A stretch of 64,000 nt of DNA from Stenopsyche tienmushanensis (Eukaryota > Arthropoda > Insecta > Trichoptera > Stenopsychidae): assembly GCA_008973525.1 (NCBI GenBank), contig WACJ01000515.1, positions 868,001 through 932,000 of the forward strand, given 5' to 3'. Position numbers and translations under genes: made by a program. The notes beneath the pieces were generated by a model, which was given only the letters and a program-made list of their open reading frames with translations, did not search any database and was not told where the DNA came from. Shown in pieces: positions 32,956 through 43,174 of the stretch. Each line of letters starts with the position of its first letter. Positions within the stretch are counted from its first letter, which is position 1.

Positions 32956-32959
32956 TAAC

Positions 32960-34435
32960 CAAAGCTTGATGCTCATCAACAGATTGATATTAGGTTTGTG
33001 GATATTTGACAAACCAAAATAATTTTGTTGGTATTTGGACGTTGTTTTTGCTGTATTTTGAAATGTCTATGAATTTAAATAGTTGATAAGCACTACATGC
33101 ATATTAAAATTGCAAGGGGACTCAAGGGTTCAGGGTTAAGAACCCAGTCAGAAAAAAAGTATTTTGATTGTTAATGATTGCGGTGGTGATCATAAACGCG
33201 TAGGAGGTATTCATTTTGCCCCTCCCATGTCCAAGCTCCAAATAGCATTACATAAATAATACAAAAAACCGCAACGTGTCCTTAGATAATTCTGAACTCT
33301 TACTGTATTATTGATCCAATATTTACACAGTGACATAATTTCTGGATTATTTTTAGCTAAAATTAAATCTGATTTGCAACAATAATTATAATCCTTCCAA
33401 ATCCATTTATCTGAGGAACGCTCGGAACTTTTGACACCTTTAATAAAACAGATCCAAATACTTGCATTTATCATAAACGAAAGATCCGGATTTAAATCTG
33501 TGAATAGATTTGAATGCATGATCCAGATCTTGATCAATGTTTTTAAACGATTTATCCAGAGACCCTGATGACTGAGCCACGACATTGCGTTATGCAATAA
33601 ATGACAAATGTTGCTTTATGTCCTGCTATGGAAAACCACGATCGAATTATGCATATTGAATAATATATGAGGAATACTTATTTTTTGTATAAATTTTATA
33701 AGCGGTGTTATACAAGCTAAGCTAGAAAAGCAAATTATAACAAGTCGCTTTTGACACGCTCACTCTGTCGGCCCGCTAGGTTTTCAGAGATAAAAACTTC
33801 GAAAATCTGCATGATGGCACAACCATATTATTGTTATCCATGGACATATACAATGTACATATTGATTACGTATTATTAGCAAGTTTTACAAGTATTGGAC
33901 TATGAACTGATACTCATTAATTTTTAGTCAATTCTTCAACCTTCAAATATATTTTTGACATTAAATTATTCACAGTTTTGACCTTACAAATGTAATTAGT
34001 TTTTTTGTTCGATTGAATCAATATTCATTCGACGTCCATAATGTGTTGCATAACGAATTCGAATTCGTCCAAAATGCGTCGGATTGAATTTGGGATTGCA
34101 TCTTTGGTAGGATTGGTATCTTGCCTCAAAGGTTGCTAGTCTAGTCATCAGGACCAATCCCCCTACTTTAAGTCCCAGACGCGAAAAAAATGCATTCGAT
34201 CGGTGCATACTTATAAAGCACAAATGCTTCAAGACTTATTTTGTCGAGAACTGAAGCGTCATATTATGAGTGTTATTTTTATTTTTGTATAAAAATAATT
34301 TTTCAAAAATTCATTGTTACAGTGACTTATAAAATTCATGGAGAAACTGGCATAATTTTGAAAATAACTATAAAATTAGTAGAATAATAGTAGATCACAA
34401 GTCATGGAACAACATAAGTACATGTGTATTTATTA
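32960..34435. other. AT-rich interval, no gene recognised
   Basis: The frame at 33211-33597 (-, 128 codons) has no domain. The block at 33200-33300 ('gtaggaggtattcattttg', 'accgcaacgtgtcc') recurs at 29630-29710, so it is a low-copy repeat. Confidence 0.4.
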
Positions 34436-34437
34436 AT

Positions 34438-34735
34438 TTAATCCTTTGAGTAGTGATCCAATTTTAAATCATCATAAACTTGCTTTTGCTTGCTGCTATA
34501 TTTGTATGTCCGCCATTTATCATCAGTACAAATCCACTTATCTGCCAGGACCGTTGCAGCATGCATGAAGCTTGTATTTAAATAAATAAACACTGCCGAT
34601 AGCACACAATATTCGGTCATTTATTCAAGTAAACATAAACAAAACACTTGATAAATTTGGGTTAACGATCTATACAATCGTACGATGTACGCAAGATATT
34701 CTCTACGTATCCGTCTCCCATTCACTATTTTCCAA
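34438..34735 (-). repeat. Repeat N, most complete copy (LTR-like)
   Basis: Read on the minus strand: 'gtctc...gtacatcgtacgattgtatagatcgttaacccaaatttatcaagtg', then 'ttgtttatgtttac', 'cagtgtttatttatttaaatacaagcttca', then 'tgctgcaacggtcctggcagataagtggat'. The five N copies share the first part, the second part, or both. The 49412-49577 copy diverges right after 'aagcttca', as if that were an LTR end (-CA). A 60-codon frame spans the downstream part but has no recognised domain. The LTR interpretation is inference. Confidence 0.4.
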
Positions 34736-34739
34736 ATCA

Positions 34740-35315
34740 TATGCCTACCCCATGATTATATATGTCATATTATCAACAATGTGATTTAAATTAATGACAT
34801 TAATTGTAGATATAAAATGGATCTGTATACATTTTTAGCTGACGTTTGTCGTTATTGAATGCAAGTTAGAGTGTACAAAGAATCTTCAGAGAAGAAAAGG
34901 GCGCTGGTTCGATTCTCGACTGGCGCCGATGCCAAAATCATTCGGTTCCCCTTTTTTTATTTGTGAGAAAATGAATCATTCGTTACATTTAAAGTTTACA
35001 TCTGAATCATGCCTTTTTTCGGGATGCGTATTTCGCCCTCACAACAATGTCTGGCTTGCCTCTGAATGACGCATATTCGTCATTTAACATACATACAACC
35101 AAAAGTCGATCACTGTGGGAATACATTATGCGCAAGCGGGAGCTGCAATAGCGAGATCAATCATCAGCGCACATTAAATAGTGCGAGCAGTGCGTGCAGC
35201 AATAAATTCCAAGTAGGAGATCGGGCGCTGCACTTTTTAAATTGCACCCGTGTCAACAACGATCACAAAATTAATGTTTTACGCACTCACCCACCCTTAT
35301 ATGCTTATATACTCA
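34740..35315. other. Interval upstream of tRNA terminator, no gene recognised
   Basis: A tRNA-like snippet 'ggcgctggttcgattctcgactggcgcc' at 34899-34926 has a B-box-like core but no A-box or cloverleaf. The frame at 35066-35320 (+) has no domain. Confidence 0.4.
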
Positions 35316-35318
35316 ATT

Positions 35319-35324
35319 AAAAAA
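35319..35324 (-). terminator. Pol III terminator of tRNA-Ile
   Basis: A run of six T on the minus strand lies three bases beyond the tRNA 3' end, the normal RNA polymerase III stop signal. Confidence 0.85.
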
Positions 35325-35326
35325 TA

Positions 35327-35418
35327 TTCCCCAGGTGAGGCTCGAACTCACAACCCCGGCATCGCTCACGACGACTGTCTTATAAGTACCGTGCGCTAAC
35401 CAATTGCGCCACTGGGGA
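35327..35418 (-). tRNA. tRNA-Ile (anticodon UAU), intron-containing
   Basis: This nuclear tRNA reads AUA isoleucine codons. On the minus strand the acceptor stem is TCCCCAG paired with CTGGGGA (7 of 7), with discriminator A. The D stem is GCGC/GCGC, the anticodon stem CGGTA/TGCCG (with a G-T wobble where needed), and the T arm GTGAG-TTCGAGC-CTCAC. The anticodon TAT is at plus 35382-35384. An 18-nt intron (35363-35380) sits one base 3' of the anticodon, the canonical site; animal tRNA-Ile(UAU) genes usually carry an intron. The A box (TGGCGCAATTGG) and B box (AGTTCGAGCCT) are intact, and T6 follows. All stems pair, so it looks functional. Confidence 0.95.
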
Positions 35419-35419
35419 T

Positions 35420-35812
35420 TATATCGAATTTGCAATATTTCAGCAAGTATTTCGTATGACAGACCGCCAAACAAAAATATTAGATAATTCACTTCCGATC
35501 CGGACGATACGCATGACAAATCGGATAATTCAAGCGAAGTCGGCTACGATCGCTGTCGAAAACGACAGCTCATAGATCCTATCAATGTATACGCAATCTG
35601 CCATGTTTTCATTTAATTTAGGCACTCCAATAAGGCCTTGGGATCTAGGTCACCAACAAATACGTCAGATAAGGGTTTTGGTCATAATATAAATACATAA
35701 TTTCGATACATCGCCATATAAAAATTAAGCTGATTAAGCGCGCCGATAAGCATTTAAATTATCATCGACGGTTCGCATTTTTGGCACATAGGTGTCTAAA
35801 CCCCCAATCATC
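35420..35812. other. Short interval, small hairpin, no gene recognised
   Basis: A hairpin GCTGTCG-AAAA-CGACAGC occupies 35552-35569, about 135 bp upstream of the tRNA start. No other structure was seen. Confidence 0.45.
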
Positions 35813-35813
35813 T

Positions 35814-36534
35814 GACAAAATTGGGCTACATCAATCGTTCAGATGTGTGGCTTCCTCATGAACCGACTGACTCAAATAAACTTCAGCATATTTCAACATG
35901 CGATCTTCTTCTCCATAGGAGACATAATAGCCAACCTATTTTGAAAAGACTTGTCACTGGAGATAAAAGTTGGATACTCTATGAGAATATCCAACGTAAA
36001 CGGTCTTAGACCAAGGGTACAGAAGCTTTAATTGTAGCTAAACCTGGCCTACATCCCAAAAAAGTTTTGCTATGCATTTGGTGGGACTGGAAGAGGGTAG
36101 TTTATTATGAGCTACTTCAGCAAGGTGAAACGATAAATTCAACAAAATATTGTTTCCAACTAGACAATCTAAATGATGCAATTGCCAGAAAACGGCCAGA
36201 ATTAGCGAACAGACGAGACGTTGTTTTTCATGACGATAACGCCAGGCCTCATGTGTCTTTGCTCGTCAGAAATAAATTATTATCATTTGACTGGGATGTT
36301 TTACCTCATCCTCCATACTCTCCGGACATTGCCCATTCAGATTATTATTTATTTCTTTCATTGAAAAAATTTTTACGTGGTAAAAAATTTAATTCAAAAA
36401 ATGATGTAAAAATGTAGTTTGATCAATATTTTGCAAACAAACCTAGGAAATTATGGCAAGAAGGCATTATGAGGCTTCCGGAGAGATGGAAAAATGTAAT
36501 AGAACAGAATGGATATCATTCAATAAATTTTGAT
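35814..36534 (+). pseudogene. mariner transposase relic (copy 2)
   Basis: The transposase starts mid-gene at GYINRSDVWLPHEP and reads LVTGDKSWILYEN (first catalytic Asp; the usual GDESW has K for E). After a frame disruption near 36000 it reads VVFHDDNARPHVS (second Asp) and HPPYSPDIAHSDYYLF (third Asp), giving a DD34D layout. An in-frame TAG follows at about 36415, then LWQEGIMRLPERWKN. All three catalytic residues are visible, but the N-terminal DNA-binding region and both TIRs are missing. It is the same lineage as copies at 11906 and 59448. Confidence 0.9.
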
Positions 36535-36559
36535 ACTACTATCGAGTACTATCGGAGGG

Positions 36560-36905
36560 CTTGCGATCCCCCTCCACTTATTCAGAAGGAGCACTCTTGT
36601 ATATAAGCTCGGAGACAGACAGAGACAGAGAGAATGTAGCGCAGCTCGGGAGACAGAGACGGAGGGCTTCCCCGCATACATCGCACGATTACATAGAGAT
36701 GATTAGCCCAAATTTATCGACTAATGTTTACGCAAAGAAAATTTGTGCTATGACAGTGTTTATTTGTTCGTCACTGCTTGTTGAATGAGTCTTTGTCCAA
36801 TTATTATTTGCTTGTAAAGCAGGAGCATATGAATCGATTTTTTGTGCATTGTTTATGTAAAGAAATGAAGTGGTCTTGTATGCTATCAACAGTGTTTATT
36901 TACAA
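36560..36905 (+). repeat. Repeat N, 5' and middle parts with internal duplication
   Basis: 'tatataagctcggagacagacagagacag' has a TATA-like start, followed by 'gcatacatcgcacgattacatagagatgattagcccaaatttatcga'. The segment ending 'acagtgtttattt' occurs twice (near 36757 and 36885), a local duplication. Aligns with the minus strands of 34600-34735 and 49412-49577. The GA-rich start beside a TATA box fits an LTR, but both LTR ends cannot be fixed. Confidence 0.45.
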
Positions 36906-37039
36906 TTGACTCTGCCTCGAATTGAAGATTGTCTTACGCTGATAAGAGCTGACAGACAATCGTCGGTGTAAAGCGATTATGACATCAACGACTTCGTTCT
37001 GTTCTGAGCACCCTCGGTCATCTAAGTAACACTACGCAC

Positions 37040-38065
37040 AGTGTCCACACCTTTCATTCCATGCCCTCCAAAAGGAAGCGAGTTTCCCATAGGAAGAACG
37101 GTTTTAGACTATGTGCACAAGGGTAAACGCTAGTAAACAGCTAGTGCATACCGCACAGTGTCGAAAGACGCTATTCTGATACTAACTGCCATACCGCCAA
37201 TAGTCCTGCTCGTTTGAGAGAACAGGCAGTCCGAAAAAGAGAAGAGAAGAAGGCTGCCAGGGAAACCACAATAGCGGTGTGGCAGTCCTGATGGAACAGC
37301 TTTACAAAAGGACATTGGACACACGATTTAATATCAAATTTGGAAACGTGTATGGCCAAACAACATGCCCAAATGTGTTACCATCTGACCCAAGTCCTTA
37401 TCGGGCATGGCTGCTTCGGAAGCTACCTCAATAAAATAGCCAAAGAGGCAGGCCCGGAATGCCAGCATTGTGAAGCTGCATGAAACGTTGGAAGAGAAGT
37501 GCAAGTATACAAAGTGCGTTATACAGCAGAATGAGGATCGTAGGAGTAGACGACCTATGGAAACATCCCCTATCGAGCTGACCCAATCGATTCGAGCTGA
37601 CATAACGGAAGATCTAGGAAGGACACATGGCTGACACAAGCCTTGGTGAAGTATTTGGCTAGTAGTCTGGTGGCAGCTACGTGCACCCAAAGGTGCGATG
37701 GAGGAGGAAGGAAGAGGTTGTGCTAAAACAAAGGAGCTACTACGCGAAGTCACGAGTTCAACCTCAGTTTTAAGACGGCTGTAGCGGATGACGTACTGCA
37801 TGGATTCCTCTTTCCCCACGGTACTCGTATTGATTCGGTCATTTGTAGTACCTAGCCATAAGCCGTAAGTCGTTCTCCCTTTTGGACAGAGTCCTCCTGC
37901 TCCTTTTATAATCGGCAGTTCTACATTTAAATTTAAGGGTACGCAGCACAGGGTAAGTTGACGAAGCTGCTTTCGCTCACTTTCATTCTACATTATTGCC
38001 TTCAGGGGTTCGACTGTTACCCACGGGCGTAGGGTCAAGTGTGACCCATGATTCTAGTTGAGGGC
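37040..38065 (+). mobile_element. R1-clade LINE, 3' third (copy 3, coding)
   Basis: It contains the C-terminal end of the polymerase ORF (37149-37620) and the family's 3' UTR, which matches 56820-57190 and 61850-62030 ('cagcacagggt', 'tgacgaagctgctttcgc', 'gcccacgggcgtagggt'). It is 5'-truncated, as usual for LINEs. It is the copy that identifies the family. Confidence 0.78.
37149..37620 (+). pseudogene. R1-like reverse transcriptase ORF2, C-terminal remnant
   Basis: The frame YRTVSKDAILILTAIPPIVL matches the post-thumb 'aYRTvs.dAl.vlaG..Pldll' segment of R1-clade polymerases. A frameshift near 37205 leads into RLREQAVRKREEKKAARE and TIAVWQS, then one TGA. MAKQHAQMCYHLTQVLIGHG continues with CFGSYLNKIAKEAGPECQHC, the 'fhltQvLtGHGcFg.YL...r....C..C' zinc-like C-terminus of this clade. 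Another shift follows. The RT core and endonuclease are absent; the rest lies beyond the 5' break. Confidence 0.82.
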
Positions 38066-39705
38066 TAAATCGACGCGAATTGCGTCCAGGTCGACGTCGA
38101 GTGCGACGAAAACTTTCCCCCCTTTTGGATCAAATTAAACATTTGGCTGATTGGGTGATTGTTTCGCGCTTTTTACGTCCTTGTTGTAATGTGCAATTTA
38201 TAAATAAACAAAATGAATTCTTGCACTGCATTGTTGGGCGTGCGGGGAAAAAACAATGTGCCATGCAGACAGGAAGTGACTGACCCATATCCGCAGTGGT
38301 GCAATTATACCCGTTTTCGCGGATCTCCTGGACGTCTAGCAGTGTGTTTTTCGCGTAATTGCACAAATATATCATATCTAGAGGCGAAAGCAAACATCCT
38401 AATGCGAGATATTTTGCTTTTTTTCCTATTTATCACTGAATCATCCGTCGTAAACAACGGCGCTTACGTCAGTCACGTATTTACTTTCGCTTACAACCGA
38501 TATGGCTGATTGTTAATACCGATATTATACGCCCCGAATAAATTATATAACCATTTTCGCGGAATCTTTACTCATATCCTTATTTTTTTGTTTTGTTGGC
38601 GCTCGGTATGCGAAAATATTTACTCAAATCCGATAAGGTGCATTCATGATAAAACGGCGATAAAGAATTATGCAAGAAGTCGAATTTGTGAACAAATGCT
38701 GCCAATTAATAATTTGTATACTTATTATTGCAAATTTCAAAATTCATGAATCCCAATCAGTTGTGATAACTTTTCAACCAAGGGGTGTAGTATTAACCCG
38801 TTGATGAGTAATTGCGCGTATGTGCGTTCGGATACAGAAAGAGCATTCACGTCTAAATATTCTTAAGCGATCACATTACATTTATGATAGAGTGCAAAAT
38901 AGTTATCTCGTAAATTATCAATAGATGACGACAAAATAAACATTAAAATTATAATGGAATTTGTCCGCATCCGTTTGAAAACCATCTTCTTTGATCGTTG
39001 ATGGTCTTCTTAGAATCATAATAAATAGCAGAAACTCACAATAATCAATTATATACTTAAAACTCAGACTGGTACCTAAAGTGATTCTATTTGAAACACT
39101 ATTATAGGGTCCAACAATATCAACAGCGTTAAGGTTAATTTATACAAGATTCATTCACGCTACGCGGTCCTGAGAGAGAAATGGAATATCTCATTAATCA
39201 GATGGCTTTTAAGGGTGCTGCATCCACAGCATCCATGGATCGCATGGTGACAATACATTTGGATCATCTCATAATAGGATAAATTCAGATATATTAAAAT
39301 ACAATTGTAATGCGTATAATTTTCACATTGTTTTTGTGTGTAAAGTCAATTAAAAAAAATGAAAATGCGTTATCGCCATGACGAAAATATGTTTACTTGT
39401 ATATGATCCAATTTGATAGGTATGTCCAATTTGCCTAATTAATCATCCAATTGATAAAAATATCTATACTGATCAGGATTTATGAATCAAAAAACGTGAC
39501 GATGCTTTGACACGTAAACAACATATCAAAGTTGTTATTTGTTGTACAATCGCTATGTCGAATATCAAGAAATCTATGAGCGATGCCATCAAAACGGGTC
39601 TTACAAGTTCATTCTCTTATAATTCTCTTATACGGAGATCGATCGTATTAAATAATAGATATGACACTTTAAATAGACGACGAAGAATAGTTGATTCATT
39701 GAATT
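38066..39705. other. AT-rich interval, no gene recognised
   Basis: The frames at 38080-38509 overlap on both strands with no domain. Nothing repeat-like was recognised. Confidence 0.4.
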
Positions 39706-39708
39706 GCA

Positions 39709-40054
39709 CAAAGCCGTAACAAGGGTATGAAGCGCCCTTGGCAATTAATATTTTAATGTTAACAAATACCATTATAAATGTACATAATATATTATAATAG
39801 AAAGTGTCTAGACGCTGCGTTGCTTCCGTGATCGTACAGATCATAGAACATGTCGCAAAAAGCCCTAAAACAAGACGGAGTAGTCACAAGGCTTGTATGC
39901 CCAATCGGTCCGTTTTTCGGACCGCTGATTATATTGCGGGTTTAAGCCGCCTGAATCAGAGTAAATCAGTTTAGGTTCATTTTGCGTTTTGCGCCCAAGC
40001 CCAGTTGCGCCCGTGGTGGGCGCAACTATTACGCACGCCTTTGTTACGGCCCTG
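39709..40054 (-). mobile_element. MITE-A copy 2, both ends
   Basis: The ends are CAAAGCCGTAAC and GTTACGGCCCTG. The 8-bp flanks are GAATTGCA and AAATCGCA (6 of 8 identical), a decayed target duplication. It is 346 bp, shorter than the 43793 copy because the middle is deleted. It retains 'cagttgcgcccgtggtgggcgcaac'. Confidence 0.85.
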
Positions 40055-40295
40055 AAATCGCATACCTAATTCTCAAGAAAATACATAATCGCACATTTCT
40101 TATCCGATGAATTAGGTTATTGATGTGGAGTTAGTGAAATTTTAGCGAAAAGGTGTGCCTCTGGTTATCTCGACGATCGATGATATCACTTTTATACCAT
40201 TCTATAATTTTGTCACTATTGCGATAAGGAGGACATGCCTCAGGTCACGTTACTATTATATCATTTAATTATCGGGGATTTTCCGTGTGTGACAT

Positions 40296-40946
40296 TTAAT
40301 CCGACTCTGAGTGCAACGCGTGCATAGTTGCATTATTGTTGTACCTTTTGTGCAAACGGTTGTTTTCGTATTTACATAAGCTCCTGTAACGAAGTCGGAC
40401 ACAAAAGAAATGAGGCGCCGAAAAAAAATCCTCGCGTACTAAAAGAGTGCAGAGTGCATTTAGAATGCAGCTGGCAGCAAATGCCGCCGATGCAAATAGA
40501 TCAGGACTTTCAATAAACACTAGCTGAAATGCCAAAATATAAAACCTTCCACAAAGAAACTGGATTATCGAATCCAAGTACAAAATCTTAATCCAATCTA
40601 TCGACTTCGTTTTCTGTGTTGTAACGCTTAAATACGCAATATCCATAGTTTTACGTTGTAATAATATGATGAAATCATCAATGTTTGATATTGAAAAAAA
40701 TAACTGAATCAACAGGGTAAATGTTATTTTTAGAAATACCTTTGAAATTTTCCTCATAGATGATGTCGCAACTTTGGTTAGATTGCCGACATCATCGGAG
40801 CCTTTATTGAATACCTTGAACTGGTTTTTCTTGCAAAAGTCGCTTAGAGCATTGAGTATTATGTAAGCAGAATTTATGTAGATAATCAGACAAAATTGTA
40901 TACAGAAATGGACAAAAGAAATCATCAGAGAGAACTCGTCAATCAT
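40296..40946 (-). CDS. Unknown membrane-protein-like ORF (216 aa)
   Basis: This is the longest open frame in the window. From the first ATG (40946) it encodes 216 aa; the frame is open a further 10 codons upstream without an ATG. Hydrophobic segments are visible near residues 5-28 (MISFVHFCIQFCLIIYINSA), 73-95 (VFLKITFTLLIQLFFSI) and 120-150. The last 40 residues are basic and low-complexity. The hydrophobic, Ile/Phe/Asn-rich style loosely recalls insect chemoreceptor exons, but I cannot find a family signature such as the gustatory-receptor TYhxxxxxQF motif. AT-rich sequence favours such frames by chance. It lies just downstream of MITE-A copy 2 and is free of recognised repeats. Confidence 0.25.
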   Translation of the reverse strand: MIDEFSLMISFVHFCIQFCLIIYINSAYIILNALSDFCKKNQFKVFNKGSDDVGNLTKVATSSMRKISKVFLKITFTLLIQLFFSISNIDDFIILLQRKTMDIAYLSVTTQKTKSIDWIKILYLDSIIQFLCGRFYILAFQLVFIESPDLFASAAFAASCILNALCTLLVREDFFSAPHFFCVRLRYRSLCKYENNRLHKRYNNNATMHALHSESD

Positions 40947-41209
40947 AAATCGAAGACAATGACGATAATCAATCAACCGACTTTATCTTATATAGATATA
41001 GATTTTTATAAATCTATATCTTGGTTATTAAAGAGATATGTACTGTTAAAATGTAATTTATTGTGATCGACATGCGTTGAAAATTAGTATGTCTTAATGC
41101 AAATGAATTTTGTAAAATAGTAGATTTTGTTAAAATTCTGGATACAAATTTAAACGAGATTATGTCGTTGTAATTTACAAGAATTCGAACTGGAATGTTA
41201 ACCGTTATT

Positions 41210-41262
41210 TTTGCCAAACCAAAACCGAAATCAAAATATAACGGTTCGAAGCCCTAGTAATT
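41210..41262 (-). mobile_element. hAT-D terminus fragment
   Basis: Read inverted: 'agggcttcgaaccgttatattttgatttcggttttggttt', the hAT-D end (CAGRGCTTCRAACCG type) with its 'cggtt' subterminal repeats. Only about 50 bp are present. Confidence 0.6.
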
Positions 41263-41339
41263 TAACGATGATCAAAGCCATTTATGATGCTATAATTTTA
41301 AGGCATAAATATGATTTAAATTATTTGAAAATGTTGACG

Positions 41340-41720
41340 GGATCCCGGACAGTTGTAGGTGCTCATGAATCCCGAGATTAGTAAACGTAATCCCGAAAAA
41401 TTCGGGATTGAAATTTTTATCTAACAGAAATCGTACACCTCACCAGCACGATGAAGTAACTGTCTAATCTATGTATACATTTATACCGTAGATATATGTT
41501 TTTCAAATTGTTATATTATCCTTTCCTTCCGGTGATGTATTTACTACACCTCGACTCTAATAATGGGAATATCGATATGAAATATAATAGATACGGGGCT
41601 CAGAATTTTCGTATTCCTCCGTAATACAATTACGAATCACATCAAAGTATTATATAAGTATTCATCTGTAGCGACGGAAATAAATAATCTGTCGGGGGAT
41701 CGGGAATTTTGCGAGTTTCA
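41340..41720 (+). mobile_element. hAT-B copy 6
   Basis: It starts inside the left terminal region ('gatcccggacagttgtaggtgctcatgaatcccg', 'cgtaatcccgaaaaattcgggattg'), contains 'cgtacacctcaccagcacgatgaag', then jumps to 'ctgtctaatctatg' (deletion), the core at 41525-41585 and 'gggaattttgcgag'. It ends directly against hAT-D sequence. Plus orientation, a minority for this family here. Confidence 0.82.
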
Positions 41721-42163
41721 GTTCCAAATATTTATATCGGTTCGGTTTCGGTTTTGCTTCTTGAAAATATAACGGGTTTTCGGTTCAGTTCCAGGCGATT
41801 AATTTTTGAATATCTAAACATTTTATTTGTTCTTTTATAATAGGTGTTCCACATGATATTGTTAAATTTAATCTCATTAAACTTTGATGCCTCATTAGTT
41901 AATGTATTATTTTCTATTTTATTTTCAAGGAAGTTTGAGAGCCCTAGGTTGGGAGATTTAAATCTGGAGTCTGGGCACATAGCACATCATTCAATAAGTT
42001 CATAGGATTTTTTCGCTTTCAACTTTTTCTTCTTCTATTTGGGGTAGTCTATTCGCAATTTCTTTAAAAAATCCTACGAATTTATTGAGTGATGTCTAGC
42101 AAGTATATCCTATAATTCCTGCAAAATTAACGGTTTTCTTTTCAGGTCCGGTTTGAAGCTCTG
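41721..42163 (+). mobile_element. hAT-D copy with right TIR
   Basis: It continues 'ccaaatatttatatcggttcggtttcggttttgcttc' without the first 50 bp. It ends at 42163 with 'caggtccggtttgaagctctg' (inverted: CAGAGCTTCAAACCGG), a hAT-type TIR. The middle contains 'gagccctaggttgggagatttaaatctgg', shared with the copy at 44402-44909. No coding capacity was recognised. Confidence 0.65.
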
Positions 42164-42164
42164 A

Positions 42165-43170
42165 ACTATTTCCAGAAGCTTTTTTTATAAATAAATAAGG
42201 ATTTTTTTTTATAAAGAACTAACTTTAGACGCTGAATTATTGACAAGGATAAGTAGTAACACGATGGAAAATAAACGCCTTTTCTGCTATGGTATTACAA
42301 GAACTTATCGAATTATATTAACGTATTTTCTACAGATAGTTTTCTTTGTAAATAAATATTATTTGCGTACATTAGCGTGAAGATATGTTTATTAATATGG
42401 TAATTCATATTTTAACCGCAGTCTAAATAAATGTCAAGTCTTGCTTAATTTCCACATAAATAGTTTAGCTGAGGCATAAACGTCCCAGCTCAAAAAATCA
42501 CAAGTGGTTAATATTTTAGCGTGGAGTTGTGCACATATTTTAGTCTAGAGAAGAGGAAGAGAAGAGTTTGGCGATGAAGTAATTACGTAGGCGAAACGCA
42601 AATTTATGAAAATCCTTGAGGGTGTCAAGCAAGTTGCATAGTTCTCTGAGCGAGCAAGGTGAGAGAAGCTCGTCGTCTTGTTGCTGATATATTGTGTTAA
42701 ATCTCTTTCTTTCTCGTCTCTCCTGAGCTTCTATTTCGGACACCTTACCCCAACAAGCCAACAGCGTGTTTATTACGTGATAACGACTCGAGCTTTCAAG
42801 TGCTTCTTCAAAAGCTCCCGGCGAAGAGCTCGCCGGCGAAAGTATATAATCGTACTGTTAAAAATCGAGCAGTACTCCTCGAATAGCCTGTTGGTACAAG
42901 CTAAAGGACCACGTCGACGATGTAAAATTGGACAGATGCAAATGAATTCTTTTCGAACGAACAAAGACGCTCAACCCTCCAACCGAAAGATCAACGCTTC
43001 GATTGCTTTTTTTCGCCATCCCGTGCCAACATTTTTAAGTGACGACTGAAAAAAGAGAAAGTCCCGTCGGTGATGTGCTCCCGGAGTATATTTGAGGAGA
43101 TGTGCAATTTCGCAATGTCCGACGATGATATCCTGCAGTTTATTTTGTTGAAAATTAACTAGCAGGGTGG
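42165..43170. other. Interval with GC-richer patch 42540-43080
   Basis: Overlapping frames run 42540-42761 (-), 42678-43049 (+, 123 codons) and 42773-42964 (-). The plus frame is Arg-rich near its middle (SSRRRARRRK). No domain was recognised; unique in this window. Confidence 0.35.
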
Positions 43171-43174
43171 GTGC

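Noticed and set aside
34899..34926. tRNA-like B-box sequence 'ggcgctggttcgattctcgactggcgcc'
   Set aside because: No A box, no acceptor or anticodon stem. At most a decayed SINE or tRNA fragment.
37334..37819. 161-codon minus-strand ORF
   Set aside because: It lies antisense to the R1-like polymerase C-terminus, whose plus-strand frames carry clear family motifs.
42678..43049. 123-codon plus-strand ORF with Arg-rich middle
   Set aside because: Overlapped by minus frames in a GC-richer patch; no domain or start context strong enough to list as a gene.
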